A stretch of 64,000 nucleotides of DNA from Nitrospira sp. (GTDB lineage Bacteria; Nitrospirota; Nitrospiria; Nitrospirales; Nitrospiraceae), in assembly GCA_030653545.1 (NCBI GenBank), contig JAURZE010000015.1, forward strand, positions 1 to 64,000. Reading direction: 5' to 3'. Shown piece by piece: positions 1 through 7,687 of the stretch. A program made the position numbers and the translations under genes. Every line of letters begins with the position of its first letter. Within the stretch, counting starts at the first letter, position 1. The notes under the pieces are model-generated. The model made no database searches. It was given only the letters and a program-made list of their open reading frames with translations, and was not told the DNA's origin.

Positions 1-139
1 AGCCGAGATCGCCGAGTACATCGAGATGTTCTATAATCGCACCCGCCGACACAGTCATCTGAAGGGGGTCAGTCCGGAGGCGTTTGAAGCCGTGTCAAAC
101 CGGGCTTAACGATGTGTCCACAAAAGGCTGGGAAGTCCA
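1..139 (+). mobile_element. Right end of an IS3-family insertion sequence
   Basis: The window opens inside an insertion sequence. The last codons of an OrfB-type transposase run to base 109. They are followed by a stretch at about 114-139 that begins TGTCCACAAAAGG and ends in TCCA, which fits the right terminal inverted repeat of an IS3-family element (these end in CA). The left end lies outside the window, so completeness and activity cannot be judged. The sequence just after 139 is clearly lower in GC and belongs to a different reading unit, which is why the element is ended there. Confidence 0.65.
2..109 (+). CDS. IS3-family transposase OrfB, C-terminal end (partial)
   Basis: Only the last 35 codons are present. 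The protein ends with the pattern YNRTRRHSHLKGVSPEAFE, which is typical of the C-terminus of IS3-family OrfB transposases (integrase-core, DDE type). The catalytic residues would lie upstream of the window. The enzyme would cut and join the element ends during transposition. The neighbouring gene remnant at 141-425 suggests this copy interrupted a resident gene. The family call is strong from the terminal motif; subgroup and function of the copy are unknown. Confidence 0.75.
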   Translation, partial: AEIAEYIEMFYNRTRRHSHLKGVSPEAFEAVSNRA

Positions 140-140
140 A

Positions 141-425
141 GGTAAGCCTAATGATAGTGAGCTGGTAAAAGAGTATTATCAGGCAATAGTTAAGAAAACA
201 TGGGTTGACAAATTGCCTACTAGAGTCGTCCGTTGGAGTGTGTTTACTGGACTTGGTGTAGGAGTTGATCTTGTTGGGGCTGGTGGATTGGGTACTGTTG
301 CTGGCGTTGTATTAAGTGCTTTTGATGCTGCCATTGTAGAGCAGATGATTGCAGGGTGGAAACCACATCACTTTGTTGAGGGTCCGTTACGGTCATTTAT
401 TCCTTCGAAGGGTAAAGAAAGGTAA
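141..425 (+). pseudogene. 3' remnant of a gene interrupted by the IS element
   Basis: An open frame of about 95 codons continues from the IS end to a stop at 425. A start could be found only inside the IS, at 84. The product begins GKPNDSELVKEYYQ and has a glycine-rich hydrophobic stretch (GLGVGVDLVGAGGLG) that could be a membrane segment or a Gly-zipper helix. The tail is basic and ends SKGKER. Base composition is visibly more AT-rich than the flanking genes, so the lost gene was probably itself acquired. I recognise no family. It is called a remnant because the 5' part is missing at the IS junction; expression from an IS-borne start is possible but unsupported. Confidence 0.55.
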
Positions 426-433
426 GCGCAGTC

Positions 434-865
434 ATGACGAACTATCCCCGCAGTCCCAAAGCCTTGCTTGGTGGCATTGCTCACCTGGGGCGGTTTATCG
501 ACAAGATCAAGCTCCGCAATGCCGGGCAGATTCAGGACTACAACTACATCACGGTCGGGTTCGACAAATACCTGGTCGATTTTCTGGGGATCGATCCGAA
601 GGCGTTTGAACAAAAAGTCTTGGCCGGGGGGACTGATGAGCAATTGCTCGCCTGGGTGGTGGCGAATAGCAAGCCGCACTCGCACGAGGAGATTGCTCAG
701 TGGTCGCAGGGCCTTCTGTCATCTGCCCCGAAAGAGGATGCGACGCGCGTGCGGTTTCAGGGCCGCCTCGACGAGATCGCCAAGAAACGGGGCGTACCCG
801 TCAGTGCACTTCCGCCCGCGTCCACCTGGGTCGATGCGATCGAACTCGACGAAGGCCGCATGTAG
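434..865 (+). CDS. DUF5069 family protein
   Basis: This 143-residue soluble protein has features of the DUF5069 family: an N-terminal PRSPKALLGGIAHLGRFIDKI segment, a central LVDFLGIDPKAFEQ stretch, and a W..LLSS region near the C-terminus. No catalytic motif or membrane segment is visible, and the family has no established reaction. It starts 8 bases after the upstream remnant stops and is followed 9 bases later by a P-II-like gene, so the two intact genes are probably cotranscribed. GC content matches the chromosome. The family call is fairly sure; the function is unknown. Confidence 0.8.
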   Translation: MTNYPRSPKALLGGIAHLGRFIDKIKLRNAGQIQDYNYITVGFDKYLVDFLGIDPKAFEQKVLAGGTDEQLLAWVVANSKPHSHEEIAQWSQGLLSSAPKEDATRVRFQGRLDEIAKKRGVPVSALPPASTWVDAIELDEGRM

Positions 866-874
866 GAGGCTTCC

Positions 875-1180
875 ATGCAGATGGTGATGCTGGTCTTCCG
901 CTCGTCGCTGAAGGAGCAGGTCCATGCGTTGCTTCACCGCTGTGACGTGAAGGCGTTCACGGAAGTGAATGAGTCGGTGGGCTATGGTCAGACTGGTCCT
1001 GCCGAGGGGCTGGCCTTCTATCCCGGCACGAACTCGGTGATTCTGGTTTCTCTCGATGACGATCATCAGGCGCGTGTGGCGTCGGCGGTGAGAGGCTGGT
1101 GTGAGGAGTCGGCAAAACATCCTGGGTGGCAGAAGCCATCCATTCGCGTATTTGCATGGCCCTGCACTCAGATTGTCTAG
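875..1180 (+). CDS. P-II-like protein (PG0541-type)
   Basis: A 101-residue protein with the pattern of small P-II-like (GlnB-fold) proteins of the PG0541 type: an initial hydrophobic strand (MVMLVF), a central segment with GYGQTGPAEG, a strand reading NSVILVSLDDD and a final strand FAWPCTQIV. Relatives often sit beside RND or other transporter genes and are thought to bind small ligands as trimers; no transporter is seen here. A GGAGG ribosome site lies just upstream. A repeat element starts at the base after its stop codon. The fold assignment is moderately sure; ligand and partner are unknown. Confidence 0.6.
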   Translation: MQMVMLVFRSSLKEQVHALLHRCDVKAFTEVNESVGYGQTGPAEGLAFYPGTNSVILVSLDDDHQARVASAVRGWCEESAKHPGWQKPSIRVFAWPCTQIV

Positions 1181-1305
1181 CAGGCTGTTGATAAAGTCCG
1201 CCAGCGGCGTTCTCGCGGCGCTCAGAGGCTCAACGTACGGCAGAGAGTACGCTTTCGCCTCTTCGCTTGCTGCGGCCTTGCTGGGCGGCCTTTCTGAACA
1301 GCCTG
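1181..1305. repeat. Nested inverted-repeat element, copy 1 (125 bp)
   Basis: The element begins CAGGCTGTT at 1181 and ends AACAGCCTG at 1297-1305. Inside these ends, AAAGTCCGCC is mirrored by GGCGGCCTTT, giving terminal arms of about 22 bases with few mismatches. The middle carries GCTCAGAGGCTCAACGTAC, which is shared with a second copy at 7688-7881. It begins immediately after the TAG of the P-II-like gene, so it would be transcribed as a long hairpin. No protein is encoded. It could be a non-autonomous miniature element or a REP-like RNA structure. Confidence 0.8.
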
Positions 1306-1403
1306 CGGGCTATTCAGCTTCTGTTAGCGACCTCGGAAGTGGTGGCGTGTTGGTGGCGTTGTCTTGTTTGTCACCGCACTGGTAGCAGGCGGTTGCGTGC
1401 TGG

Positions 1404-1835
1404 CTAGGCCGCAGGAAGTGTCAGGAGCTTCTTCATTTCGCTGTGGGCCATGACGACATCAGGGGCGCGCTGCAGGGCTTCGTAGTAGCTTCGTTCAAAC
1501 CCATCACCTAGTTCGGAGGGGCGGATCATGCTCCGAACTTCCGTCAGGATCTGCGCGACATCCTCCGTAGTCAGATTGCACTCTTCGTCCAGCATTTCAT
1601 CAATGCGGACCACCACATTGGACAGCGGATGCAGCCAGGTGAACCAGGGATCGTTCATGACCAGTTGCAGCAACTGGCCGGTCGAATCCACACGGCCGTA
1701 GATCCGCTCGAACGTGAGCTGCTCTGCCACGATCAGGGCCTTGTGAAGCCCCAGCAGCCCATGCCGCACATCGGTCAGGGTTTGGCGGAGCGGATTGGTT
1801 TTTTGTATTGTGGACTGCTGCGATGAAGTAGCCAT
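1404..1835 (-). CDS. Hypothetical helical protein, 143 aa
   Basis: I do not recognise this protein. It is soluble, probably mostly helical and acidic in the middle (DEMLDEECNLTTEDVAQIL), with no signal peptide, membrane segment or metal motif. The single reverse-strand frame has an ATG start and codon use like its neighbours, and no better frame competes over the region. It stands alone, with 98 bases of non-coding DNA on its downstream side (after repeat copy 1) and 117 bases upstream. A role in protein binding is conceivable from the helical composition, but nothing in the sequence fixes it. Confidence 0.6.
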   Translation of the reverse strand: MATSSQQSTIQKTNPLRQTLTDVRHGLLGLHKALIVAEQLTFERIYGRVDSTGQLLQLVMNDPWFTWLHPLSNVVVRIDEMLDEECNLTTEDVAQILTEVRSMIRPSELGDGFERSYYEALQRAPDVVMAHSEMKKLLTLPAA

Positions 1836-1952
1836 AGGAGAATTCTACCAGGGTTTTTAAATTTTGCAGGCCGTCGATCCCCGTGATGTCTTTCTTGGCC
1901 TGGCTACATTATCGGCAGGTCGCTTTCTACACTGTAGAGTCCCATGATTATG

Positions 1953-2336
1953 TTACCGGCCGAATCGACCGCCTCCACTGGGAGGGGTGTGGCTGTTTGG
2001 AGAAGGGGCTGGGGATAAGGCGCGATTCGGACTCAACGGGAGGATCGGTGCCGGTGTCAGGTTGTTCGGCGGCAGGGGAGTGCCGAACGTGGAGCGGTTT
2101 CCGCTCTCAGTCTCGCCGTGCGGTTGTAAGCCTATCGGGCTTTCAGTCCCTGGTTTGGTGACGATAGTCTGATTGCCATGCGGATCGGAATAGATGCCGA
2201 TGTCGTCGCCGAGGTGGGAGAGGTGCCCGCTAGTGCCGTCATGATTCTGAACAATGCGACTCTCGGCCAAGCCGGTCACGGCAGACAATGCCAGGCACGC
2301 CATTGTGATCGTGAGCGATGTCAGTGTCCGCTTCAT
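1953..2336 (-). CDS. Exported proline-rich hypothetical protein
   Basis: The 127-residue product starts with a clear signal peptide (basic MKRT, hydrophobic core, cleavage likely after VTGLAES). The mature part is short, with a DGTSGHLSHLGDDIG segment followed by a low-complexity proline, serine and asparagine tail ending GGGRFGR. No catalytic motif is visible. It is likely periplasmic or surface-exposed. A 23-codon open frame with a strong ribosome site lies directly upstream on the same strand. The mature sequence gives no family, so only export is inferred. Confidence 0.55.
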   Translation of the reverse strand: MKRTLTSLTITMACLALSAVTGLAESRIVQNHDGTSGHLSHLGDDIGIYSDPHGNQTIVTKPGTESPIGLQPHGETESGNRSTFGTPLPPNNLTPAPILPLSPNRALSPAPSPNSHTPPSGGGRFGR

Positions 2337-2363
2337 CGGCTTTCGCGCATGCCTCAGTACGAT

Positions 2364-2435
2364 TCACTCTACTCCCCGGTCGAGTATTCTTCCAGAGATC
2401 TCGTCCTGTTTACATTTCATTCTCGAGCGCGTCAT
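2364..2435 (-). CDS. Possible 23-residue leader ORF
   Basis: On the reverse strand, GAGGAGGTATTCAT precedes an ATG at 2435, an excellent ribosome site with ideal spacing. The frame runs 23 codons (MTRSRMKCKQDEISGRILDR...) to a TGA at 2364. The next gene on the same strand starts 27 bases later, at 2336, and has no comparable ribosome site of its own. This could be a small protein, a translational leader for the exported protein, or the remains of a longer gene. The evidence is only the ribosome site and position. Confidence 0.35.
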   Translation of the reverse strand: MTRSRMKCKQDEISGRILDRGVE

Positions 2436-2468
2436 ATGAATACCTCCTCACGTTGCGACTGACGGCGA

Positions 2469-2915
2469 GTGTTTCTCATGGGTAATCTCATGCGCGTCTT
2501 CATTGTCATATCTGTCGCACTCGCTGCGAGTCTGACGCTTCTTGGTCACCGTTCCTGGGGGAAGGTGTTGGCTGGGAATGCCGGTGCGCGCGAATGGCTG
2601 GAGATCGCGAGGCCGCTCGATATCCCGTCCGAACGGCTGGAGCGCCCGCGCCCTGAACAGGATCGCTTGTCACCGCCCCAGGTCAGTCCAACGCTGAGTC
2701 AGGCTGAGGTCATCAAATTGGCCAAAGTGGAAGAGAAGAAAGAGTTGGGTAAGCGATTCCATGACTACGGGATCACGAGCGTGATCTTTGAATCATCGAC
2801 CGGCCTCTGGTCAGTAACTTTCAATCACAGCCCGCCTCGTCGAGCGCCTGACGGTTGTGTCGTCGTGTTCGTCCACGACAAGGACAAGACCGCAGAGTTT
2901 CAGCACTGCGTGTGA
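2469..2915 (+). CDS. Exported hypothetical protein
   Basis: Starting from GTG at 2469 (in-frame ATGs at 2478 and 2490 are alternatives), the product has an N-terminal hydrophobic stretch VFIVISVALAASLTLL that looks like a signal peptide or anchor. The roughly 110-residue mature part has a linker rich in proline and charged residues, then a compact C-terminal domain with SQAEVIKLAKVEE, FHDYGITSVIFESSTGLWSV and a final beta hairpin. It recalls small periplasmic domains of the PepSY/NTF2 size class, but I cannot name a family. The start choice is uncertain because no ribosome site is obvious. Confidence 0.55.
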   Translation: MFLMGNLMRVFIVISVALAASLTLLGHRSWGKVLAGNAGAREWLEIARPLDIPSERLERPRPEQDRLSPPQVSPTLSQAEVIKLAKVEEKKELGKRFHDYGITSVIFESSTGLWSVTFNHSPPRRAPDGCVVVFVHDKDKTAEFQHCV

Positions 2916-2951
2916 TGGATGCTTCGTCCCGGTCCTGGCTGAACCGGTGGG

Positions 2952-3635
2952 TTATTGCGTGATGCGGGTTCCGTAGAAGGTGAAGAGCTCGCCGGCCAGA
3001 TGGCCCATCTCTTCCGGATCGGTCTGCCGTTTGCGGCGGATGTAGTCGTTCAGGATGCGTCCGTCTGCCGTCTTATGGACGTGGGGGAGCGCTAGATTCA
3101 TGCGGTAGCGTTCGACGGCTTCCGCGACGCGGCTGATAAACACCACAGTGCCGTCTGGTTCGATCCGTTCGACCACGCCGACGTGGGTCAGCGGATCGTT
3201 CAACCTGCCGTCGCCATTGAAGTCCCAGGTGTTGTCGAAGAAGACGAGATCGCCGGGCTGCACGATCGGTCCCTGGTGGAGCCGTCCGTGCTGCCGCATG
3301 TGGTTGTAAATCAGTCGAACGCCGTTCGCTCGCCGATCCGTCGTGCTGCTGTTATACAGATCGATGCCGTGTTCGAGGTAGATGGCGCGGGTGACACCGG
3401 CGCAGTCATAGGCCACGCGTCTCCCGTTGCTCTCGATCAGTCTGGCGCCGAGGAGCTTGGTCGCGGTGTGGACGATTCCGGTTCTGGTGGCGGTGGCAGA
3501 GGGCGATTTCTGGACCGGCGTGACCTCGAAGCGGGAGGCGGGCACGCGCGCCACGGGTGTGCTGGCGCAGCCGACGAGTGTCAGGATGACCACCGTGGTG
3601 CCGATCAGTGTGAGGCGTCGCGGGTTAGCGGACAT
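2952..3635 (-). CDS. NlpC/P60-type lipoprotein
   Basis: This 227-residue protein has a lipoprotein signal peptide with lipobox LVGC (Cys about 23). Its domain carries the NlpC/P60 pattern: a nucleophile Cys in YDCAG (about residue 78), a GDLVFF turn, and the partner His in LTHVGVV (about 151). Family members cut peptide bonds in peptidoglycan stem peptides. An acidic insertion DFNGDGRLND sits between turn and His and could bind calcium. Its start overlaps the 3' end of the upstream AAA+ gene by 11 bases, so the two are likely cotranscribed. Periplasmic cell-wall hydrolase is the best call; the substrate is not visible. Confidence 0.8.
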   Translation of the reverse strand: MSANPRRLTLIGTTVVILTLVGCASTPVARVPASRFEVTPVQKSPSATATRTGIVHTATKLLGARLIESNGRRVAYDCAGVTRAIYLEHGIDLYNSSTTDRRANGVRLIYNHMRQHGRLHQGPIVQPGDLVFFDNTWDFNGDGRLNDPLTHVGVVERIEPDGTVVFISRVAEAVERYRMNLALPHVHKTADGRILNDYIRRKRQTDPEEMGHLAGELFTFYGTRITQ

Positions 3636-5187
3636 TCACGAAACGGCCCTGCGCCGTCTCCCTGAGTTGATCGATATCTTCCCGCCGCGTGACCGACAGC
3701 GGGACGGTGTGCGTCAATTCCTCAATCAGTAAATCGGTCGTGAGCGGCGTCTTTTGGTGCAGCGCGCGATAGAGTGCTGCGACGACGGCCTGTTCGATCT
3801 CCGAGCCGCTGAAGCCGTCGCTGGCGCTGACGATTTTTACCAGATCGAACCGTGTCTTGTCTTGCTTGCGGAGCCCCAGGTGAATCTTCCAGATGGATTC
3901 TCGTTCGCCGTCATCCGGCAGATCGACGAAGAAGATTTCATCGAACCGGCCTTTGCGGAGGAGTTCCGGCGGCAGCAGCGCGAGATTATTGGCGGTCGCG
4001 ATGACGAACACTTCCTGCTTCTTTTCCTGCAACCAGGTGAGAAACGCGCCGAAGAGCCGGCGGCTCAAGCCCGCGTCGGCGTCGCCGCTCCCGCCGCCTG
4101 CGGCCATCGCCTTTTCAATTTCATCGATCCAGAGCACGATGGGCGAGAGTGATTCGGCCATCTCGATCGCCTTGCGGAAATTCTTTTCCGATTCCCCGAC
4201 GAACTTATCGAACAACCGGCCTGCGTCGAGTTTGAGCAGCGGGAGCTGCCATTCCCGCGCGATGGCCTTGGCTGCGAGCGATTTCCCGCAGCCCGGCACT
4301 CCGACCAGCATGATCCCCCGTGGCGGGGTCAGGTTGAGCGCTTTGGCCTCGGCTGTGAATCCGACCTTCGCGCGTTCCAGCCAGGATTTCAAGTTCGTAA
4401 ATCCGCCCAACTCAAATCGGTTGTCTTCAAGCGGATAGTATTCCAGCAGCCCACCGTCTTTGATCGTCTGGACTTTGCGTTTCAAGATCTTCTGCACGTC
4501 GTCGGCGGACAGCGTGCCGTCTTCGACGACGCACCGCGTGATGACCTGTCTGGCTTGATGCAGGGTCAGTCCCTGCAGGGCGCGGAGAATGGCCTCGCGT
4601 TCCTGAGTCGAGAGGCTTGCATCGGCCGGCTTGGTGTCGGTGAGAGAGCCGAGGATGCTCTGTGCCATGGTTGTGGAGCGTGGACGACGAGGCGCGGCTC
4701 TGGTCCCGAGCGAGGAGAGGACGTTCTGGAGCATGGACTGTAACTCGGTGCGATCCGGCAATTGGAGATCCAGGCGGACGGCAATCTTTTCAAGATCGAG
4801 CGGCAGGGCGATGGGATGGCCGGTGAGGATGCAGGTAGATCTTGATCGGCCATAGACCGCCGATACTTCGCGCAGCTGTCGAGTGACGGCCGCGTCTTGT
4901 AAATGCGGGACAAGATCCTTCAGCCAGAAGACCGCTTCGACGGTCAGCCCATTCAGGTGCTGAAGCAGCGCCAGCGGAGTCGCGGTCATCTTGCTGAGCG
5001 TGGGGCCGTCGTCGGCCCGGGTAAGCCCTCTCGTGATGGACCATTCGAACAGCGGCATGCGCTCTTGCGCGGCCACGGATTGCAGCAAGGCCAGCACGCG
5101 CTCTTCTTCCACGGTCTCGATGATGACCAGCGGATGGCAGGAGCGGATCAAGGTGCGGAGGTCGTGGACGCTGGTTGCTAAGGCCAT
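3625..5187 (-). CDS. Ycf46-type AAA+ ATPase
   Basis: This 520-residue cytosolic protein has a degenerate N-terminal ATPase-like half and a canonical C-terminal AAA+ module: Walker A GVPGCGKS (about 296-303), Walker B VLWIDEIEKA (about 351-360), a sensor-1 region VIATANN (about 395-401), and RKGRFDE carrying the arginine finger (about 411-416). Two-part organisation and length match the Ycf46 family of plastids, cyanobacteria and other bacteria, whose substrates are poorly defined. It lies upstream of, and overlaps, an NlpC/P60 lipoprotein gene. A 12-bp palindrome at 5196-5207 lies just upstream of the start. Confidence 0.85.
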   Translation of the reverse strand: MALATSVHDLRTLIRSCHPLVIIETVEEERVLALLQSVAAQERMPLFEWSITRGLTRADDGPTLSKMTATPLALLQHLNGLTVEAVFWLKDLVPHLQDAAVTRQLREVSAVYGRSRSTCILTGHPIALPLDLEKIAVRLDLQLPDRTELQSMLQNVLSSLGTRAAPRRPRSTTMAQSILGSLTDTKPADASLSTQEREAILRALQGLTLHQARQVITRCVVEDGTLSADDVQKILKRKVQTIKDGGLLEYYPLEDNRFELGGFTNLKSWLERAKVGFTAEAKALNLTPPRGIMLVGVPGCGKSLAAKAIAREWQLPLLKLDAGRLFDKFVGESEKNFRKAIEMAESLSPIVLWIDEIEKAMAAGGGSGDADAGLSRRLFGAFLTWLQEKKQEVFVIATANNLALLPPELLRKGRFDEIFFVDLPDDGERESIWKIHLGLRKQDKTRFDLVKIVSASDGFSGSEIEQAVVAALYRALHQKTPLTTDLLIEELTHTVPLSVTRREDIDQLRETAQGRFVNVR

Positions 5188-5240
5188 ACGAATGCCATGC
5201 TAGCATGTGAGGTGCGCGTCACCAAGAGAACGGCTGTTTG

Positions 5241-6146
5241 CTACTTAGACTCAGGCGCCGGGACCGATACGGACTTCGCACAGCGAAAGCCGATCGTGGC
5301 CGAGCGCTGCGCCGGGGGCGAGCCGCTACGGGTGGCCGTTCGCAGCATGATGACTTTGCTCTTCCATGATCCGCCGCGCACGCTCCGGTAACGGCCGCTC
5401 GTCGGTCCCGGCGGATTTTTCTCCGTCATGTAGGCGTAGTAGTCGAAGCCGAACCAGTCCTGGACCCACTCGGCGACATTCCCGGCCATGTGATGCAATC
5501 CGTAGGGGCTGCGGCCTTCTTCCAGCGACTCGACCGGGGCGAGAATCGGAATCTCATGCACATGATATTGTCCGAACATCGCCCGTTTCTGGTCGGGGAT
5601 CGCATTGCCCCAAGGAAAGAGGGCGCCTTCCGTTCCGCGTGCCGCTTTTTCCCATTCGGCTTCAGTGGGGAGCCGCTTGCCGGCGGCGAGGCACAGATCC
5701 TGTGCTTCCTTCCACGTCACATAGAGGGCCGGCCAGCGCGACAGCGTGTCGTCGGTGACGGAGTGGATGGTGATGACGTGCCAGATCAACTTCTGGAGCT
5801 CGTCGGAGGGCGGCGTTTTCCGCTGCTGCAAGAACGCGAGGTATTCTCCCAGGCTCACTTCGTCGCGATCCATCTCGTAGGCATCGAGCCAAACATGATT
5901 CTGCGGGAGTTCTGTATCGTCGAATTGTGTCCCGATTCCGTACGGATCGTCGTCGATGCGCTTACTTCCGAGGAGGAAGATGCCTGCGGGTATGGTGACT
6001 GTGGGCGCCGGCTTCGCCAGCGCCGCGATGGCGGTGAGGTGGCGCGCCAATTCTTGCGATGGCTTGGGCGCGACAGTGGCGCCCGATACCGGCGTCGATA
6101 GGGCAAGTAGAAGGAAGAGCGAGGGGAGCCAGCGAAGGAATGGCAT
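5241..6146 (-). CDS. SUMF1/FGE-like exported protein
   Basis: A 301-residue exported protein: signal peptide at the N-terminus, then the formylglycine-generating-enzyme-like (SUMF1, FGE-sulfatase) fold. Hallmarks are IPAGIFLLGS, RLPTEAEWEKAARG, the FPWGN turn, HHMAGNVAEWVQDW, RGGSW and the terminal IGFRCAK. Enzymes of this fold oxidise Cys or Ser in sulfatases or act in other oxidations, and many bacterial relatives are non-enzymatic. No paired Cys active site like that of true FGE is obvious, so a binding or structural role is likely. The ATG overlaps the stop of the upstream coiled-coil lipoprotein gene by one base (TGATG), showing translational coupling. Confidence 0.85.
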   Translation of the reverse strand: MPFLRWLPSLFLLLALSTPVSGATVAPKPSQELARHLTAIAALAKPAPTVTIPAGIFLLGSKRIDDDPYGIGTQFDDTELPQNHVWLDAYEMDRDEVSLGEYLAFLQQRKTPPSDELQKLIWHVITIHSVTDDTLSRWPALYVTWKEAQDLCLAAGKRLPTEAEWEKAARGTEGALFPWGNAIPDQKRAMFGQYHVHEIPILAPVESLEEGRSPYGLHHMAGNVAEWVQDWFGFDYYAYMTEKNPPGPTSGRYRSVRGGSWKSKVIMLRTATRSGSPPAQRSATIGFRCAKSVSVPAPESK

Positions 6147-6895
6147 CAGGTCTTGCTCGGGGATTCCAGCGCCTTATGGATTTCACCGATCAGGCGCCGT
6201 TCGATTTCGGCCGTCTCTTCCTGGCTCACGCTCAAGATCCGGCCGCCTTGCGCCACTTTTTCAAATTCGGCGCGGACCCCGAGTCTGGTGGTATTGGCGG
6301 GAAGGGCCTGCAGGGTGATGAGATATTGATTGCGAAAGCCGGCCACTTCCAGCGAGGCCGGGTTCGAAATCTTTCGTTCCGTCACATACACGGCTTTTTG
6401 ATCATTCTTATAACTGACCTTCACGGGATAGCCGTTCTTGGCGAGGGTCTCTTCCACGATCTTCGCGACGGCGGCCAGCGGGCGAGCGACGGTCTCGATC
6501 TGCGCACCCTTTTCCTCGATGCGCAGTTGCTGAGCCGCCTGAGCCGCGGCGGTTTTCACCGCTTCGGCGCTCGCGCGTTTCGCCTGGGCGAGCTGCGCAT
6601 TCAATTGATCGGTCAGCTGGCTCATCTCGGCCTTGGCCGACTCCGTGGCCTTCTTCGCATCACGCAGTTCCTGATTCAACAGGTCGATCTGCTGCTGCAT
6701 GACCTTGTTCCCGTCTTGCAGTGAAGACAGCAAAGATTCCTGCTTCGTCACCTGTTTTTTTAAAGCATCGTTCTCGGATTTGAAGGGCGATTCGTCCGGC
6801 TTACACCCGGCCGTCAGCAGACAGCAGGCCAGCAGGCCGATCCCTGCCATGTTGGACAACGTTGGCGTCACCGTCCATTCCCTGTGAATATTCAT
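6146..6895 (-). CDS. Coiled-coil lipoprotein
   Basis: The start chosen is the ATG at 6895, because the MNIHREW segment leads into a lipoprotein signal with lipobox LTAGC; the open frame extends 33 codons further upstream without such a feature. After the Cys comes about 100 residues of strong heptad coiled coil (KKQVTKQESLLSSLQ, QIDLLNQELRDAKKATE), then a globular C-terminal domain with alternating strands. The protein is probably anchored in a membrane and works as an oligomer with the SUMF1-like protein encoded directly after it (TGATG overlap). No enzymatic motif is seen. Confidence 0.7.
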   Translation of the reverse strand: MNIHREWTVTPTLSNMAGIGLLACCLLTAGCKPDESPFKSENDALKKQVTKQESLLSSLQDGNKVMQQQIDLLNQELRDAKKATESAKAEMSQLTDQLNAQLAQAKRASAEAVKTAAAQAAQQLRIEEKGAQIETVARPLAAVAKIVEETLAKNGYPVKVSYKNDQKAVYVTERKISNPASLEVAGFRNQYLITLQALPANTTRLGVRAEFEKVAQGGRILSVSQEETAEIERRLIGEIHKALESPSKT

Positions 6896-6997
6896 CCGGC
6901 GATTATCTACGGTTCGCCTGAGCTTGTCCACGCGGATTTGCTGCCGGATGGAGTGATCGATTTGACCGGTCTCCGGCCTGGCGGCTATGCTCACGTC

Positions 6998-7657
6998 ATG
7001 CGGTCTAGGATGTTTCTACTCCTGATTCTGTTGAGCCTCATGGTGACGCTCCCGGCTGTCGGGTTGGCCGGGGAGGGGACGGTCGTCTCGATTCCAGCCG
7101 AGGACTACGCCCGTTACGACCAGATCATCGCCGGCAAGTTTCTCCACTCAGAAACCCAACTCGTGCTGCTCGAACGAAAGACCGCGACGCAGATCTCGCC
7201 GGACCAGGAAGGGCCGCTGACGAGCGTGTGGTTTCACAAGCAAGGGTATTTCGATGGGACGCTTCCCGTCGAACTGGTCCGCGATTTCGTCGCGGCGAAT
7301 CAGGAGCCGGCAAAACTGGAAGGCCGGTTTCAATTCGGAACCAGGTATCGGTTTGTGTTGGGCAACGCGGTCGAAGATCCGGAAGTGTCGCTGGCACAAC
7401 CGGTTCTGGCCGCCTGGCTCAGATCCGTGCAGGCGATGCCGGTACTGGACCGGCTGGTGTTTTCGCGCATCGGGTACAATCTCCCTCAAACTCAAGCCTT
7501 GGTCTATGTCGGCAATCCGCGTCCCGATGGTTCGGGGGCCGGTTTTCTGGTCTGGTTGCGCCGGCAAGGGACGGCCTGGTCGATCTGGGATACGGAGGTA
7601 GTGTGGACGGTTCGTGTCGAACCGGAGTCCGACGGCGGGCCGCTGCTTGCACCGTGA
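6998..7657 (+). CDS. Exported hypothetical protein, 219 aa
   Basis: The frame is open from 6884, but the ATG at 6998 is preferred because it starts a textbook signal peptide (MRSRMFLLLILLSLMV, cleavage near LAGEG). The mature protein of about 190 residues contains two similar beta-rich halves with repeated motifs (SETQLVLLERK, TRYRFVLGN, ALVYVGNP), suggesting an internal duplication or a beta sandwich. No catalytic residues stand out. The gene is divergent from the coiled-coil lipoprotein gene, about 100 bases apart. A repeat element follows 30 bases after its stop codon. Family unknown. Confidence 0.65.
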   Translation: MRSRMFLLLILLSLMVTLPAVGLAGEGTVVSIPAEDYARYDQIIAGKFLHSETQLVLLERKTATQISPDQEGPLTSVWFHKQGYFDGTLPVELVRDFVAANQEPAKLEGRFQFGTRYRFVLGNAVEDPEVSLAQPVLAAWLRSVQAMPVLDRLVFSRIGYNLPQTQALVYVGNPRPDGSGAGFLVWLRRQGTAWSIWDTEVVWTVRVEPESDGGPLLAP

Positions 7658-7687
7658 GCGGTTTCAGCGGTAGCATGCGCGCGCCTG

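Noticed and set aside
5196-5207. 12-bp palindrome CATGCTAGCATG upstream of the AAA+ gene
   Set aside because: Short, no second copy and no promoter boxes beside it; could occur by chance, so it is not listed as an operator.
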